Notes under the pieces: generated by a model | The model's database searches: none | The model's input: only the letters and a program-made list of their open reading frames with translations | Told to the model about the DNA's origin: nothing | Source: Neelides folsomi | Lineage: Eukaryota > Arthropoda > Collembola > Neelipleona > Neelidae | NCBI GenBank assembly: GCA_034687125.1 | Contig: JAQGBZ010000101.1 | Location: 1 to 64,000, forward strand | Length of the DNA: 64,000 bases | Direction of reading: 5' to 3' | Part shown: piece by piece, positions 12,001 through 34,693 of the stretch | How the letters are laid out: each line of letters begins with the position of its first letter | How positions within the stretch are numbered: position 1 is the first letter of the stretch | Program-made: the position numbers and the translations under genes

Positions 12001-13995
12001 TGAAATGAAATATCCTGTAAGTTACTTTTAAACTAAATAATTAATAGCTTCCCTGTGTTATAAGATGGAACACGAACTTAATGTTAATTCATCAAGAACT
12101 TAATAGTTTTTACACGTTATATGTTTAAATAATTGATACATTGAAAGTATCCCGCAATCAATAATTAACGATCATTATTTATTGCACCATTTACATTAAG
12201 TACTTAAACAACATTACATTTTTGGATGTGAACATGTTTTGAAATGCTGAAAATTTGGGTGATGTTTTAATAAATTATTTTTCATAATTCAGCCGCCTGG
12301 AATGTTTAAGACCTTGCAGGTTCGTTGTCGAGTTTTTACTAAATTACATAATTATTGCGCAAATAATAATTGATTTTTTTGATATAATGTAAATTCTGTT
12401 TTGTGGAAATTTTTAGTGTTATTGAATTTTATTTAAATAATACTTTTATTTATCTATTAACATATATTTATGCTACAGATTTTCTTAAAATTGGTTGTTA
12501 ATTTCTTTTGTGTGAAGTGGAAAATAATAAAAATTCGATCAATGTTTGTTTATGTGAGAAGTAGAATGGTTGTAGTAAATAAGATTTTTTGTGATTACAG
12601 CATAGCCGGACGTTGTCTCAGACTAGCATGAGCTTTTATGACACGGCGCAATCCCAGAGGGAACTGATCGGAGTCCTCGAGGCCCGAAACCGGGAAATCG
12701 CAAGGGAAATCGCGAAGCTCAGGTAACGACTTTAAACGATCCAGAACCACATGCTGACATGCATATTTCAGGGCTCAGCAGGAACTCGAGTTTCTCAATG
12801 CACCTGAAGAACCATTCGAAGAGCTCGAAGCACTTCGATACCACAGATCTGAACTGGAGGATAAACTAAATTCTCTACAGGATTCTAGAAATCATTTAAT
12901 GGGTCAACTTGAAGGGTTAATGAGACTTCTTAAGGTGAAAAAAATAACAAGTTTGCATATTAAAAAGTTTTTAGTTACTGCTACATTAAATTATATTAGT
13001 TTTTAGTTATGTGCGATTTTGTATTTTCTCAAAATTAAACTTTGTTAAAATTAATTAAAACTTTATAGACACAACAAATGACACCAAAATCAACTCCAAC
13101 TTCTTCTCCTCGTTCAGCGAAATCTCCACCACTTTCAATTTACAGTGGACCAATAACAATTCATCGTTCGGCTCCTGTGACTCCACATCATCATCCACAA
13201 ATTGACTTTGGTTCTTTTACCTCCGATCTTCGGAGTGCTTTCAATAATGACTTTGACTATCGATACGGGTCCTCTGAGCAAGTCGGCGGATCAGGATCGA
13301 ATACTGGATCTAGGAGTTTGAGGAACGATCTTCTCTTAGCTGCCGATTCAGTCACGAACGCCATGTCGAGCCTCGTCAAAGAACTCAATTCAGGTGAGAA
13401 GACAATTAAAGTTGTATTAAAAAAATATCAGGATTTGGCCTGGATGGGAAACAGGATCCGACGAGGAAGGAGAAGGAGGGATTATGAAGCCACTTGACTT
13501 TTCTCCTGAGGAGGAAACAAATGGTGGGCTTAAGCAGCTGAAATACAAAACCCGTCCTGGTCTCAACGGAGACTCGGACGGAGAAGTTACGAGACGGGGT
13601 TTGAACCTCAACCTCTCCCAACCACATTTCCAGAACAAGCTCTATGGGAAAAGCGGGATGAAGAACCATATGGGCAATTCATTTGATCCTTCTAAGGTAA
13701 ACACTCTCAAGGCTTTCAAACTCTGCAGTTTCCGTGCTCAAACCACTTAAAAGAAAAAAGATAGATTAGAGGAATTCTTTTAAGATTTCTCAAGATTCGA
13801 GTCCGTATTCAGAAAGATTGTTTATTTTAGGGCCCTGATATTCCACGGCGGATGGGGGATATTGGAATTGTGGGAGGGAGTGAAGAGTTTACAAACAATA
13901 AAACCGATGATGAAGATTCTCTTTTGAGATCTGAGGATGAAAGCGGAAGCACAGACTGGGAAGACGGACTCAAGCGGAACGTCAATCATCAGTAG
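9098..13995 (+). CDS. DTN: dystrobrevin
   Basis: Fifteen exons join without a frame break to 761 residues: 9098-9269, 9333-9546, 9713-9798, 9879-10030, 10158-10266, 10967-11133, 11190-11314, 11606-11710, 11905-12016, 12293-12319, 12601-12722, 12772-12934, 13069-13393, 13455-13696, 13831-13995. Landmarks follow dystrobrevin order: the EF-hand start (RFASYRTAAKLRFIQKK, then DLWNVIEGVRENGLNALEP), a ZZ zinc finger with C-x2-C pairs (CNVC, CQKC, CQSC, then SHRTDH), FPDQPEKPLNLSHIV, EEHRLIARYTARLA, paired coiled coils ending QLEGLMRLLK, and LRNDLLLAADSVTNAMSSLVKELN. The C-terminal tail after that is acidic and divergent. Dystrobrevins bind dystrophin and syntrophins in the membrane-linked dystrophin complex. 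The start is the first ATG after a CAG acceptor, so extra 5' coding is possible. The 63-nt first intron could be retained in frame. Confidence 0.95.
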
Positions 13996-16900
13996 AATCT
14001 CTCATATGTAATGGTAGTGTAGAGAGTGATTCAGGGTCGAGCACAATATTAATAGAAATGAGACCCTTGTAGATTCCACACAGTTCAAAGACAGAAATTT
14101 TGAAATTCTAATACATTCTTTTTACTCGAGAAAACTTTTTATTGTGAGTAGAAGGCTAATATAAAATTTAATGACTAATATTGAGTGTTTAATACCTGTA
14201 GTTAAACTTGAGAGAATTTACAAAATGTCTTCGTTAATTGTAAGCCTAATAAGAATATTAAATTAAAATATAATATATGTAGTAAAATAGTAACCCTGAA
14301 GTAGTAAAATATGTGTTTTAAATGTTTTACCTACTTTACATGATTAATTAAATTCTTATAACAATATCTTCATAGTTTATATTAATTTTTCACGTTGTTT
14401 GATACCTTTCCTCATTAAAGGTTGAATGCTCTAATGTTAGTGATACAAAGAGATTTAAAAATTGACATTAAAATAAATGACTCGACTAACGTTATGAATT
14501 AACTAGATTAAATTATATAAAAGTAGACAAAATATAACACTAGGTATTATGTGTGTGTTAATAAGTCATCCTAAACAAATTAATAACCCTATAAAAGATA
14601 TAAAAAAGTCTGGTTACTGATCGTTCATACTTAACATAATTATATAACATAACAATTAATATTTCCTACTGTTGAGACCTCTTATTGATAACTAACTAAA
14701 AATGATCGAGCCCAGGTTTTAAATAAATGTTTAAAAATTAAATCACAAATCTGCAACAATGAATTATGATTCGGTTGTGAAATTTTTTAAACAATGAATT
14801 GCAAAGTTCAAATTCTACATGAAATTAGTATGCAAAATTTTCGACTTTTTAAGTTACTTAACTTTGTAACTATCTGTATTCATATCTTACTATGTATTTG
14901 TTATTATCATTGAACTAAAAGTTCTTAAACTGAAAACTTCCAGACACACACACATACTATTTATTACACAGTAAGTACTTGTATACTTGTAGAACTTTAC
15001 TATGGATTTTACAGTTGATGAGTTAAATAATGAAAATTTCATAGAAACCTCACGACCAAGAACAATAAAATAATACAAATATTACGCTATTTTTAAACAG
15101 CCTGTTTAAACATATTTTTGACCTTTTCTAAATACTAAAATTGTGAATGGGATTTGGAAGATAACTTCCAGTCTTACATACCAAAAATAGGCATGTTTTC
15201 AAAGAGTTCATTTAATTAAAGGATATTGTTTTTAATATCGATGGTAAATTCTATGATTTTGTAATTCGGTTTTAATTTAAAGTTACTTATTTTACTAATG
15301 AACTTAACTTATGACTAACTAAGTTTTGTTTTTAAAATTTTGTGATCTTTTAATCTCTTTATTAAGTATACATATTAATGGTTTATAACCACGAAACGGA
15401 TGCATTAAATAGTTTAGTTAGTGTTACTGTTTACGACGAAGCCAAAAAGAAGACGAAGTAAATGAATAAAACCATTCCATTTTACCCTGTATTAATGTCA
15501 ATAATAGCTTTTCACCTTTTAGGATGATTAAATTAGCATTTAACAGTTCATTTTTACGATAACGACGATGATATGACTTTCTCCATCAAATATATCTATG
15601 CATTATGTAAGTGCACATTTATCTTCATACGTAAATAAAGGTGGAAGCAATATAAAAATACGGAGAAGCTCATTATGAAAATGAAATAATTGTTCCAAGT
15701 TGCTCAATTTATTTTATAGTTATTATAAAGGTAATCACCTCATAAGGTGTTTTGCCATAAAAACTTTGGCACCGGTAGACGTTATACATACATAGCTCAC
15801 TCTTAATTGGATATTACCTACACGTTTTTAATAGCTTCAAATGTTTAACTTTCTTCGATACCGTTTAAAAGAAGGGAATCTTTTTAATTGAATAAAATTC
15901 TTAAATAGAGTTGTAATACAAATGTACTTGGAAAAAATGTTAGCAGACAAAAAATAAGATAATACATTCAAATGGAATAAGCAATGATAAAAGTTGAAAT
16001 TAATTATCTTAAGTAAAAGTATTTTAAGATCATAAAAAAACATTTGGACAATAACATTAATTAAATCACCCATGAACAAAATATTGGTCTTTAAAAACTT
16101 TCAAATTCCAGGTGAAGTTTTAATTTATAGTATAAGTGGGTAATATTAATTATATTAAAATACACACAGTACTTACCGTATAGTATTCCAGTAAGGTATT
16201 ACCTATTCCAATTGTACTACAATAGTACTTACAATAAGTATATGTCGTATGAGAGTAGCAATAATGCTATGTGGTACATACAATTACAATTATTTTAATA
16301 TCCATATAATTGAAGTTAAATAGATTTTAATCAGTCCATCCAATCCTTTAAAATATAAATACTTGGCTGACTTTTATTGGAATTCACAAAAATAAGAACT
16401 TGTAATATTAATACTTTTAAATAAGAGGCATGATACATAAATATTTATTTTGTAAGAAGCATTACGTTCAAGTCCACCATATTGGATACTTTCGAGTACT
16501 TTTAAAAGGAAGCATTAATGAAAACATTTCTGTCAACAAACGATAAATATTTTACATTAGATTTTAAGTCAAGTATCATTGAAGATGATCATAAATTATT
16601 ACATCATTTCTCGTTGACATACAAGGTAATGCTTACATGTATATAATACTTATTTATATATACTGAACGTGAAAACGAAGAGGTAAAATAAGCTTCAAAG
16701 AATCCTCAAAAGCTCATGTTTGATAGGAAATTACAATTATCGGAAAAATATACAAAACATGACAGTTTTATACCTTTGGAAAGTATTATAGGTACGTTTT
16801 AAATCTTCTCAAATAAAAATGAATTTTTTTAAAAATAATTTACCTTTACAAGTTTATAGAATATACAACTTTAAGCAAAATCAGATAACTTTATTAAATT

Positions 16901-17111
16901 AAATGCCTACATTACATTATACATAAAATTATTAAGAGAAATAAGTCGTAAAACAAGGAGAAAAAGCATACATAAAAATATTTTTCACTCGATAGGATTT
17001 GTTTGTTTGTATTTTATACTTAGAGGAAAGAGAAGAATATTTGGGTTGAAAGGTTCGTTTTTTGTTTTAAGTACAATTAATTTGTCACATGTTTCATAAC
17101 ATTAAGGGTTT
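13996..17111. other. AT-rich intergenic stretch between convergent genes
   Basis: About 3.1 kb separate the dystrobrevin stop from the stop of the minus-strand PPP1R16 gene. It holds the 3' untranslated regions of both. Minus frames at 14890-15078 and 15837-16079 are AT-driven, hydrophobic and unrecognised. No transposon ends or RNA genes were seen. Confidence 0.5.
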
Positions 17112-25704
<8,593 letters not shown>

Positions 25705-25814
25705 CCTACCCCCCTCCTCTACCGAGGATCCCGACCCGATTGTTCCTCCCTTCCTTTCGAGGCGCACTAGAGCACAACACTTCTCATCTGCTCCTCCGGG
25801 ATCTTCCTCACAAT
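25705..25814 (-). other. 5' part of the PPP1R16 first coding exon
   Basis: A TTTCAG acceptor (minus strand) precedes 25814, so the exon holding the PPP1R16 start probably begins there. The frame is also open upstream of the ATG, but homology to TIMAP begins at the chosen ATG, so I read this as 5' untranslated sequence. An N-terminal extension from an earlier exon cannot be excluded. Confidence 0.5.
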
Positions 25815-28800
25815 CTGAAACAAGAGACGAAAAGTTTAAATAAATTACCACTTTCTCCTAACACATTTGTGAATTGAAGACAAACAATGGGCGTTCCTTC
25901 GTAAGTTTCCGTTATAATTATAATGCTCATTAACATAACTTCCATACCTCCTTTTCGAAGCAGAACTCATCATTTGTTTATGAAATTTTACATGTGGACT
26001 TATTGCACATAAATGCAAGTAATAAGTCAAATAAGTTCATATCTCAACAGGACATGTATTGGATATTTGGAAATTAATGAGAATACTCCATACTGCAGAA
26101 ATGGTATGCTTTTATGTATTTACTATAATGGTACTTATATTATCTTACAAGTTGCACAGTTATCTTTAGTTATTAAATGATTAAATATACTAAACCTATA
26201 AACTACGAAGGTATTTATGATATTTACTCAGGGTTTATTATTATATCAGTAAATGTAAAATTTTGGAATCCTTATATTGCACGAACCTCCCTGACAAAGT
26301 GACAGAATAATTATTTGAGCGGAAACTTTCTACGTTGAAAACTCAGTTAGGGTCTTAAAAAGCAGATGAACCTTCTCTTTCCCAAAAACTCAAAACATAT
26401 TCTTTTTCGAGGATTGATGAATGAATTTGTGGAGTTTGGTAAATGAGTTCCTTGGCTCCGTCGGGTGTCGGCATGAGAAGGCCTTAATGAAAAAAGACAA
26501 CGGCGAAGTGTGGAAAGTATCTCCCTTTATTTTAACTAAAGCACGACTCTTTAAATTCCGAGCAAAGAGTTTGAATCTAAGAAATCTATGAATTATTCCA
26601 TCGGGCTCTTTTATATTCAACAAGGAAAAATCCTTTTGATCGCTTCGTCCTAATAAATAATAAACTATGCAAGATTATCCAACTAGACCTCATCAATATT
26701 TCATTGTTAATTTCCGCCGCTTTGGAAAACTTTAATCAAGCCATTCATTATATGCATATTTCTTTTAGCTAAAAATTAGAATATTATGCTCATTCGATAT
26801 TCTATGTAATATTCGAAACAAATCATAAATGGACTATTCTATTGATTTTTCTAATCTTTCAATTTAGCAGGAATTAATAAATAATGATGTTTCAAATATT
26901 AAAGATATTACCAATCTCATATTAAATCTCATATTACTATACCCTATAATAAATACATATAAATGTTAAGAGTTAAGTAAATGCTTTTGTATTTTTTAGA
27001 AAGTAAAAAGCAAAATCGTAAGATCTTCTATAATAAAGTTCTAAACTTGTTTCTAAATAAAGGTAACACTTTCCTTGAGTGGAGTTGATTCATGATTGGT
27101 TTGTAAAAGTTTGCGGACTTAAAGAGCTTTTAGAGGTTACACGCCTTGAGATGCGATGGGAAAACATAATTCTTCATATATTCTTAATGCAACGAGTATG
27201 TTGAGATATGTACAATATGTGAACATCACTTGTAGCAAGGTCCCAGGACCTACTTATTTCTGAACTAATACAATATGGGAATGGATATAGACGAGAAAAG
27301 TCTCACCCTCCTCTCAGATCATTTACTCTCAGATGCACAAAGATTTCTTCACTTTACGTCACGCACGTTTCCGGTCTCATCCTTCTCGGCACAATCAATT
27401 CCTTTTTTAGCGAGGACGACTCCAAGTAATTCCACAGATTTACTCCCTCAGCCTTCAATCCACAAACTTCCCGAGTTCAATAATGAAGCTCTGCAAAGAA
27501 ACGCTCAATAAATAAACCAACCCAAGAGTGGATACAAACTTAATTTAACGCACACATAAACCTTTCCTATCATAGGAGTACAAACACCTCTCATTCAAAC
27601 GCACACACCTATAGTGTAATGGTTCGAGTCATTTCTGAATTATCTGTATAGATATTTAGAAGTTGATAATGCCAAAAATTTGATTTTATACTCTCACGAA
27701 GCACTCGAATCACGAATCCTCCTACGATTTATTATATAAGTCCTTGTAATGAAATTAATATGTTTACTTCTAAAGACAAGTTCCCATACATGGATGTGAA
27801 GGAAGAAGCAATGATATTAAAGGTATTGATTAGAATAATAAGACGCTATAATACTCTTCAAATAAATCATATTCTTTAATGCCTACTTCAACTTTTTTAC
27901 GACTTGCTTTGATCATGATACTGTTAATGTCTTAAAATTATGAAAAAGTACAAATTGAGGGAATGCATAGGCCATTGAATATGAAATAAAAAAGAGTTCA
28001 TCATCAATTTTATCTATCAAGAAGCAATATAACAGAACTTTATGCCATAAAAGTACTGCGGGTAGTGTAGCAGAACAAAACAGCGAGAATTCCAAGTTCA
28101 AACTGTAAAGAAGCTTTATCTTTACTTTACAACTCTATTCAACTATTTACATTATGTTCAACATTCTTATCGGTAAGGTTCAAAGCTTAATAAACTCAAT
28201 AATTACTCCTCCAATAAACTCTAACCCTTAATTATGCAAAAGAATTAGAACCATTAAAATTAATAAAATAACAACATATTGCATGCATTCTTTATCTAAT
28301 ACAACTTTCAACCTATATAATATAATTACCTTATTAAATTAATGAATTATGGTTAATTAGAAGATGCATTATCAAATAAAGATTGGGTTAGTTTTATAAT
28401 TTCAATAAACTCATTCACCCAATTCAATTCTTGTGCAGAATTAATAAGAACAGAAAGCTTTTAGACTCATTAATAATAGGAATGCTTTTTCATTTTAATT
28501 AATGAATTGCGAAATTATCTTCCGCCACAAAGTGCACATGGATCTGATATCTCTCCGTAAATACTTATATCGAGATTAATTAATACTTATATAGGAAAAT
28601 GGCAGGAAATGAATGGTCGCAATTAGAATTCTTTAATATCTATTAAAGAATTTTTATATCTTGACGTTTTTACTCTCCTATATTGTCTTCTTTCAATGTA
28701 TTCGTAGTATACTGAACGATTATACCTCATATTGTCATATCATATTCTTGCTAACTTCAGTAATCAACGAGACAGAAAGAATTTCATTGCGAGTTGAAAG

Positions 28801-29494
28801 AAAAAGAATGGTCGCTTTGTCTCTTCCCGGATGAGGGTGATGAAGGATTCAGGTAGTTGAGTTTAATGAGTTTATACATTAGGCAATTATATCATGGTTG
28901 AATGGAAGAGCTAATGAGATACTAAGACGTCGCATGGATCTGAACTACAAGATTCCAACTGTAGAAACATTGAGTAAGATATTTTTAAAAGATAAACCCC
29001 AGTGTAAACATCTGTGTGCACTGGTCGTCTAATTCTACACGACTTCAATATATTTTAAATGGAAGTAAAGATAGTTGGATAGTTGTTCCGGTTAATAAGT
29101 AAGTCACTTCAATATTGGTCGCTATTTCCCCCGCTCTTCCTCTTTCTCAATGTCTTTGTAGTGAGTTGTGTGTACGACTTTTCTACCTATCGGCTCAATT
29201 ACCCATTGAATCTCGGTCTGGTCTGATGAACAGGAAAAGATATTTGCACTTGAACAGACCCTCAATACTCACACTTCATTATGGAAGTTGAAAGAAGGGA
29301 GAGTCAAAGAGGCACTCCGGTTGTCAATTACTGTCAGGCACAAAAGAATCGAAGAATAAAAAGACAATCGCTTGCTTTCAATATATTTGGAAAAAAGAGA
29401 AATCCTGAAGGATGTCTTTAACATTTTAAACAAACTCGAAATCAGACCAAATTCAAACAAATAGTTCTATATTAAGAATTCCCATCACCAACTC
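25815..29494. other. gene desert, first part
   Basis: No recognisable exon was seen. Frames at 26390-26623 (-) and 27275-27511 (+) are isolated, lack splice context and match nothing I know. PPP1R16 5' untranslated exons and promoter may lie here. Confidence 0.45.
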
Positions 29495-29641
29495 ATGTGC
29501 ATGGCATCGAACATTGTCGTGAATGAGTTCGTGCACATGCACGCTCATCGCCGGTTCTCGTTTTCTACAATTGGAGTTCCTCAACCGCTTCCGACCGTCC
29601 TTTACTTGGTAAATCAGGGAAGGAAATTAGCATTTTAAACT
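29495..29641 (+). other. isolated GC-rich open segment in the desert, unrecognised
   Basis: A block clearly GC-richer than its surroundings is open from an ATG at 29495 (begins MCMASNIVVNEFVHMHAHRR) and reaches a GTAAAT donor-like site after PTVLYL. It might be a lone exon or a conserved non-coding element. I do not recognise the peptide, and no joining exon was identified. Confidence 0.2.
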
Positions 29642-32600
29642 GTTATGCACTTCGACTGCCTTCACTTCCTCATTTCATCCTCTCAATGTTCCTAACAACC
29701 ATGAAATGTGGAACGGCGGCGGAACCAAAATACTTCTGGAAAAAGTTTAAGGACTCAAGATCAAGATTACATATATACAAGTATAGGCAAATGATCTTGA
29801 AAATACAAAGGAATAAAAGATATATAATAAAATAGTACTATATATTTGTACTTAGGTTTTTATATGTAATTGAAATCTCTGTCTAATCAATTGTTGATAT
29901 GAAAAATGAATTATTTTATTAAAGGGAAGTGAAAAAAGTGACGGGGCCAAAAAGGCTTATCGCTCGCTGTCAAAGAATATTAAACGATTGGGCAATTTTA
30001 TATTAAAAATTCTTCTTCAAATCTCTTTTTCCACATGAGAGTATTTACAATCAAGGGCTCTGATTCAAAATCTGTAGTTTCCAATTTCCCAAAGGTACAT
30101 CCATAATACAAGGCTTTTACCCATTAATATTCTATTTTTGAGAATCATTGTTTCGTAAAACAATTACTTTTGTATTATGAAAACTACTTTCCTGGATCTG
30201 CTGATGTTACATATACAGGTCTTGTACTTCGGGTCTTGGAGCTTTAATAAAACATAAGATGCAAAAAAGTACGTATTAACTTTTTATAACATATTGTATT
30301 AGTAGGAGTATTATACGTAATGTAATACATGTAAACTAATGTTAAACTACTCCAAATATTGTATTACTAACTTTAAGCATATAGTATGAGTTCTAAATAT
30401 ATAATATTTATACGTTTAAAATTCTCAGTCAAGTAACGGAGAGCCCATCCCACTCAGAGTTTAAATGTAAAAAGTCATGTGCATCTTTTCATGTAAGGTT
30501 TCATTGAAAAGTCGGAAGCCTTACAACAAAAGGACATGGAGCTATAATACATATTTTCATAGTTGATAAAACACTGCTTCGACTTCTCTTGTATGTACTT
30601 GAGGATCACTGAGGTATGTAATTGAAAAGAATTTATACAAAGTCTCAGCTTGACATTTAAGTGGAGTCCACCCAACCAATCTTTTGTAAATTAACAAGAA
30701 AGGTTCCGCATCTCCTTTAGCAAAGATTTAACGCGTCTTTTCCAGACATTTCAGTAAACGTGTGTGGGAGGAAAATAATCCCGTTCAATTACTTTACAAG
30801 TGTATGGTAGAATATGGAGTATATAGCCCAGTGATAATGATGTGAGTAAGAAGCATATAAGTACATCAATACAATGAAGTATTGTGTTTGCATTATGCGC
30901 TTCAACACTTTGAGATCCGAAAATGGAAATACACTCACGAATTTTCCTCCTGTCTACTCCCGTTCCAAACTTTAAACATTTTTTCTTAACTTGAAATTTC
31001 ATTATTTTCCCCCCAAAAGATACGTGTTTCTTTACCCTTAACTTATTTTACAAGAATAGTTCTAATTCGCTTAAGCGTGATCTCTTAATGCAATTCAAAA
31101 GTTTGTTTTTCTAATTTAAATTTTATTCTTAAAAGCTAAGCCAAGCTAAAGGAAAATGGTATAAATTAAATTTTAAACAGCATCCTTATTTTACTATCGT
31201 TTTATATACGAAAAATTGAAATAAAAAGTAAGTACATAAAAAATCGCAATCTCATCTTGAATGAAGGAAAAACAGGGAACCGGTTTCTGGTCCTTAGAGA
31301 ACAAATCCCGAGAGAAATAATCGTGGTAATCTCGGAAAGTCGGGAAAATTTATTTTTGCAAAACCCTATTCATTATTACGTCCAATGATGGGAGTCTTTC
31401 TGCATCCACATTTTCCACATCCAATGTGTCTTTTTAGTCCAATCGTTCCAACCAAAAGGGCTTAAGTGCATTTTCTAATTTCCTCACCACCAACAATTTG
31501 GAAAGGATGGATTTAGATAGAACATTTATAAGACCTCGAGAAAACTAAGTTCATTTTCCGTAATTCTCCTCGGGGGATAAAAAGTCTAATGGAATAAAAA
31601 GTAAATAGAATTGTATTATTATTCGGATAATCGGACTAAACAATTTGAGATGAAAAGAAACAAGAGGAAATTGGATTTCATTTCGAGTATCATCGCTTTT
31701 ATTCCTTTTCATTCTTCCCCTCAAACTCAACTACTCAACTCTCTGGAGCAAAACCCAATCCCCATTGAGATTTCTGCAGGTAAAGATTGATCCGTCTCCT
31801 TTTCAAGATGAGATCCATGGGTTCGTCTATGTCTAGAAACTCTCTTCAAAGTCGAAGTCGAGTCTGGGAGTGAGTTTCACTCCTTCAAATACATACTTGG
31901 AAAAGTCTTAGTGTGTGATATCCCTTTCCTTTTATATAAAGCGAATGAAGTTCACCAGTTCCTGCTAAAACGAAATGTTCTGACGAAAAGGAAATCTGAC
32001 TTTTTTTTCTTGGAAAATGAATTCTTACTCACTCAATTCAATCACTGTGCCGCTCATTGAACTCCTACGGCTTTGGACGATTCAACTCAATTTTTTTCGC
32101 TTCGCCACACACTATCATCATCATCATTCCAAACGAAGGTGGAATAGATCTGAGAGAGACACACCCATACATATACCAACTGAATCTATTAATCCTAATG
32201 AACAGAATTTTGAACTTCATTTCGTGAGGCAGAATCTGAATTTTAACCATGATTGAATTATGTAAATCGGTTAAATACCCACAGCTTCTCTCTCAGTCAT
32301 TGAATAATCCTTTATAAAGTGCACTACATGCAGAATAGAATTTTATAGATATTCAAATGGAATTTAATGTCAAATTTTTCAAATGACTCGTTCATTATTA
32401 CCTAAAACTAAAATGGATATGAAAGAGAATGAAAGCAATTTTAGCAAGGCAGTAAAGCAATATCTTTTAGAAAACAGCAAGTTCAATAAATTGATAAATT
32501 GAATATTTTGACATCATTGAGTTCAAATTATGAATGAATGAATGAACGTAGTCGTAATGTATACAAATGAGAGGCCAGAAAGTATGATAGAGATTTAGAG

Positions 32601-34540
32601 CCGTCACACATGAATTGTATAGTGAGAATTAAGTTCATCACCCGAAGCAGAAAGAGAGAAATCAATCAGGATTGAGAGAATAATTTCCCAATTGTGACGT
32701 CTTCTTATTCCTTTTGTGATCTGCTAGCTCTACAAGTGATTTATGACGCGAGAAATCACAAGTAATCATATGGATATTCAGCTAATAGACAATTTAAACA
32801 TTTAAATGCACTTGTATTAGTATACTTTTAAATGGGGGCAATTTTAATTATAAAAGATACCTAATTTAATAAATTATTTAAATATGGAAAGTCTAAAGGC
32901 AAAACTTTAAAAAAGTCAAATGGAATTTAATTTATCCAGTGGATTAATACTTAATTATCTCAATGTTTTTAATAAATATTTAGCAAAAATGTGAAGATCT
33001 TAAATAATCTATCCTTGGAATGTTGGAATAGGAATATTGCATAAAGCAATTAAATTAGCGATTTTCCTTATCTCATCCAGCTTATAGCCATTTCAATAGT
33101 TAAGCTGTTCACCGTGTACACCCAATGTTCTAAATACCTCAAATAATCTTCAATAATCCTAAGCTTAGAACATTAAATAGTTTGAAGAGTAGGGATCACG
33201 CCCAAGGGGCACGTTTCTTCATAATAATCAATTAGAAACTCTTGGGAAATCTCGAGTAAAAGATTTAAGTGGCTAAATAGCTTTGTTTCAATCATGAATT
33301 TGGCTTAAGGATATTCAAATTAAATATCTGCCATTTATAGCTGAAAGTTTTGCAAAATCTCATGACTTAATGTATCAATTACCCACGCTGGTCCAATTTT
33401 TTCCATATAAAATTTAGTATAGCATACGTCATTCACAAGATTGAAAGAAATCAAAAATTACTTTATCAAATGGCGAAATAAAGAAAATAGGATAAAAATC
33501 ACGATCATTTAATATAATATTACAATTTAGAATTCTGGTCAGTATCTCATTGCCATTAAGCAAGTAAGTTCCTCCGGTCTTTGTGTACGTTGACCACAAT
33601 TAGTGTCAATTTATGGTCTACCTTTAATGAATAATCAAATAATGATGAAATAATGAAGACGAGTTCAACTTTTAGTAATTGTTCCTACTTTTCAATAGCT
33701 TTTTCACAACATCATTCAACAGCTTTAATCTTTTTCCAATATCAAACATTAGATGCCAGAGGAAAGCCGCAACCTTAAAAACACTATCAACGATAATGTT
33801 CCGATGATGTAGCGAAAACAATAAAAAGTACAGTTACTTTATTTATAAAACAGGAGAGTCCAACAATGAGATAGGCGGTTAATGATGAGCCTCTTTGCAT
33901 GTTCCATAATCATCTCTCTCTACCTATAACATCCCTCACTATTCACAATTCACATACGCCATTTGTTTCACACTAAATGACCGTGACAGTGGTTCTGTCC
34001 TCAATCAGGGTTTACGATACCAAAAAACTATTCGATACAAAAGGAATACACTTTAAACCCCTTTACTAAATCATATTATATATTAGTAACCATTTTTGCC
34101 TATTATCTAAAAAATATTGCTAAGGCTTAAAATTATCTTCCGGAATTTGATAATTTCGAGAATATTTTTACACCAATAAATACTTATCGAACAACTTGTA
34201 TTCTTTTGAGCTCAATCCAAATAATAATGAAATGCTTTAACTTTTTTCCAAGATATGGAACATACTACCTACATACTACAGATACATACAGTACAAAGCC
34301 TGTATAGGTATACGATAGTAAGCAACTATCGTTTAGAAGTATAATATCCTACATAATTACTACAATCTGTAGAAGTAGAGAATGGAAATTTTATATTCGT
34401 ATAAAATGTATAATAATAAGTCAGTGAGTGATCGGTTTTGTAAACTTCAAGTTTAAACTCTTTTATTTGTATACCCTTGAGATAAATTTGCTAGATCCGA
34501 GTTAGACCATTATTTACCCACACGTGCAGTTACACATCTA
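29642..34540. other. gene desert, second part
   Basis: AT-rich sequence with no exon-like blocks, RNA genes or transposon termini that I could support. Frames at 30475-30675, 30751-31002 and 32017-32256 are unrecognised and isolated. Confidence 0.45.
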
Positions 34541-34693
34541 ATGGTCCGTAAGGGACTCCTCGTCTGCTTAGAAAATGGTTCAATGGGGCATTCGAGGCTC
34601 CGGACCCGAAACTCAAATCCTGACTTTTGTAATTTGGAAAAGCTGGTGAGAGCGATTAGGGCGTGCGGGAGTCTCGTATTACATTATGTATAG
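34541..34693 (+). other. GC-richer short open frame in the desert, unrecognised
   Basis: A 50-codon frame from ATG 34541 to TAG 34693 coincides with a locally GC-rich patch (about 34550-34670). It encodes a basic peptide starting MVRKGLLVCLENG. It has no family resemblance and no splice context, so a regulatory or conserved non-coding element is equally likely. Confidence 0.15.

Noticed and set aside
13432-13454. Upstream alternative acceptor for dystrobrevin exon 14
   Set aside because: Using the AG at 13430-13431 shifts the frame by 23 nt and hits a stop within about 18 codons; the acceptor at 13453-13454 keeps the frame.
27275-27511. 78-residue plus frame
   Set aside because: Ser/Pro-rich with no family match and no splice context.
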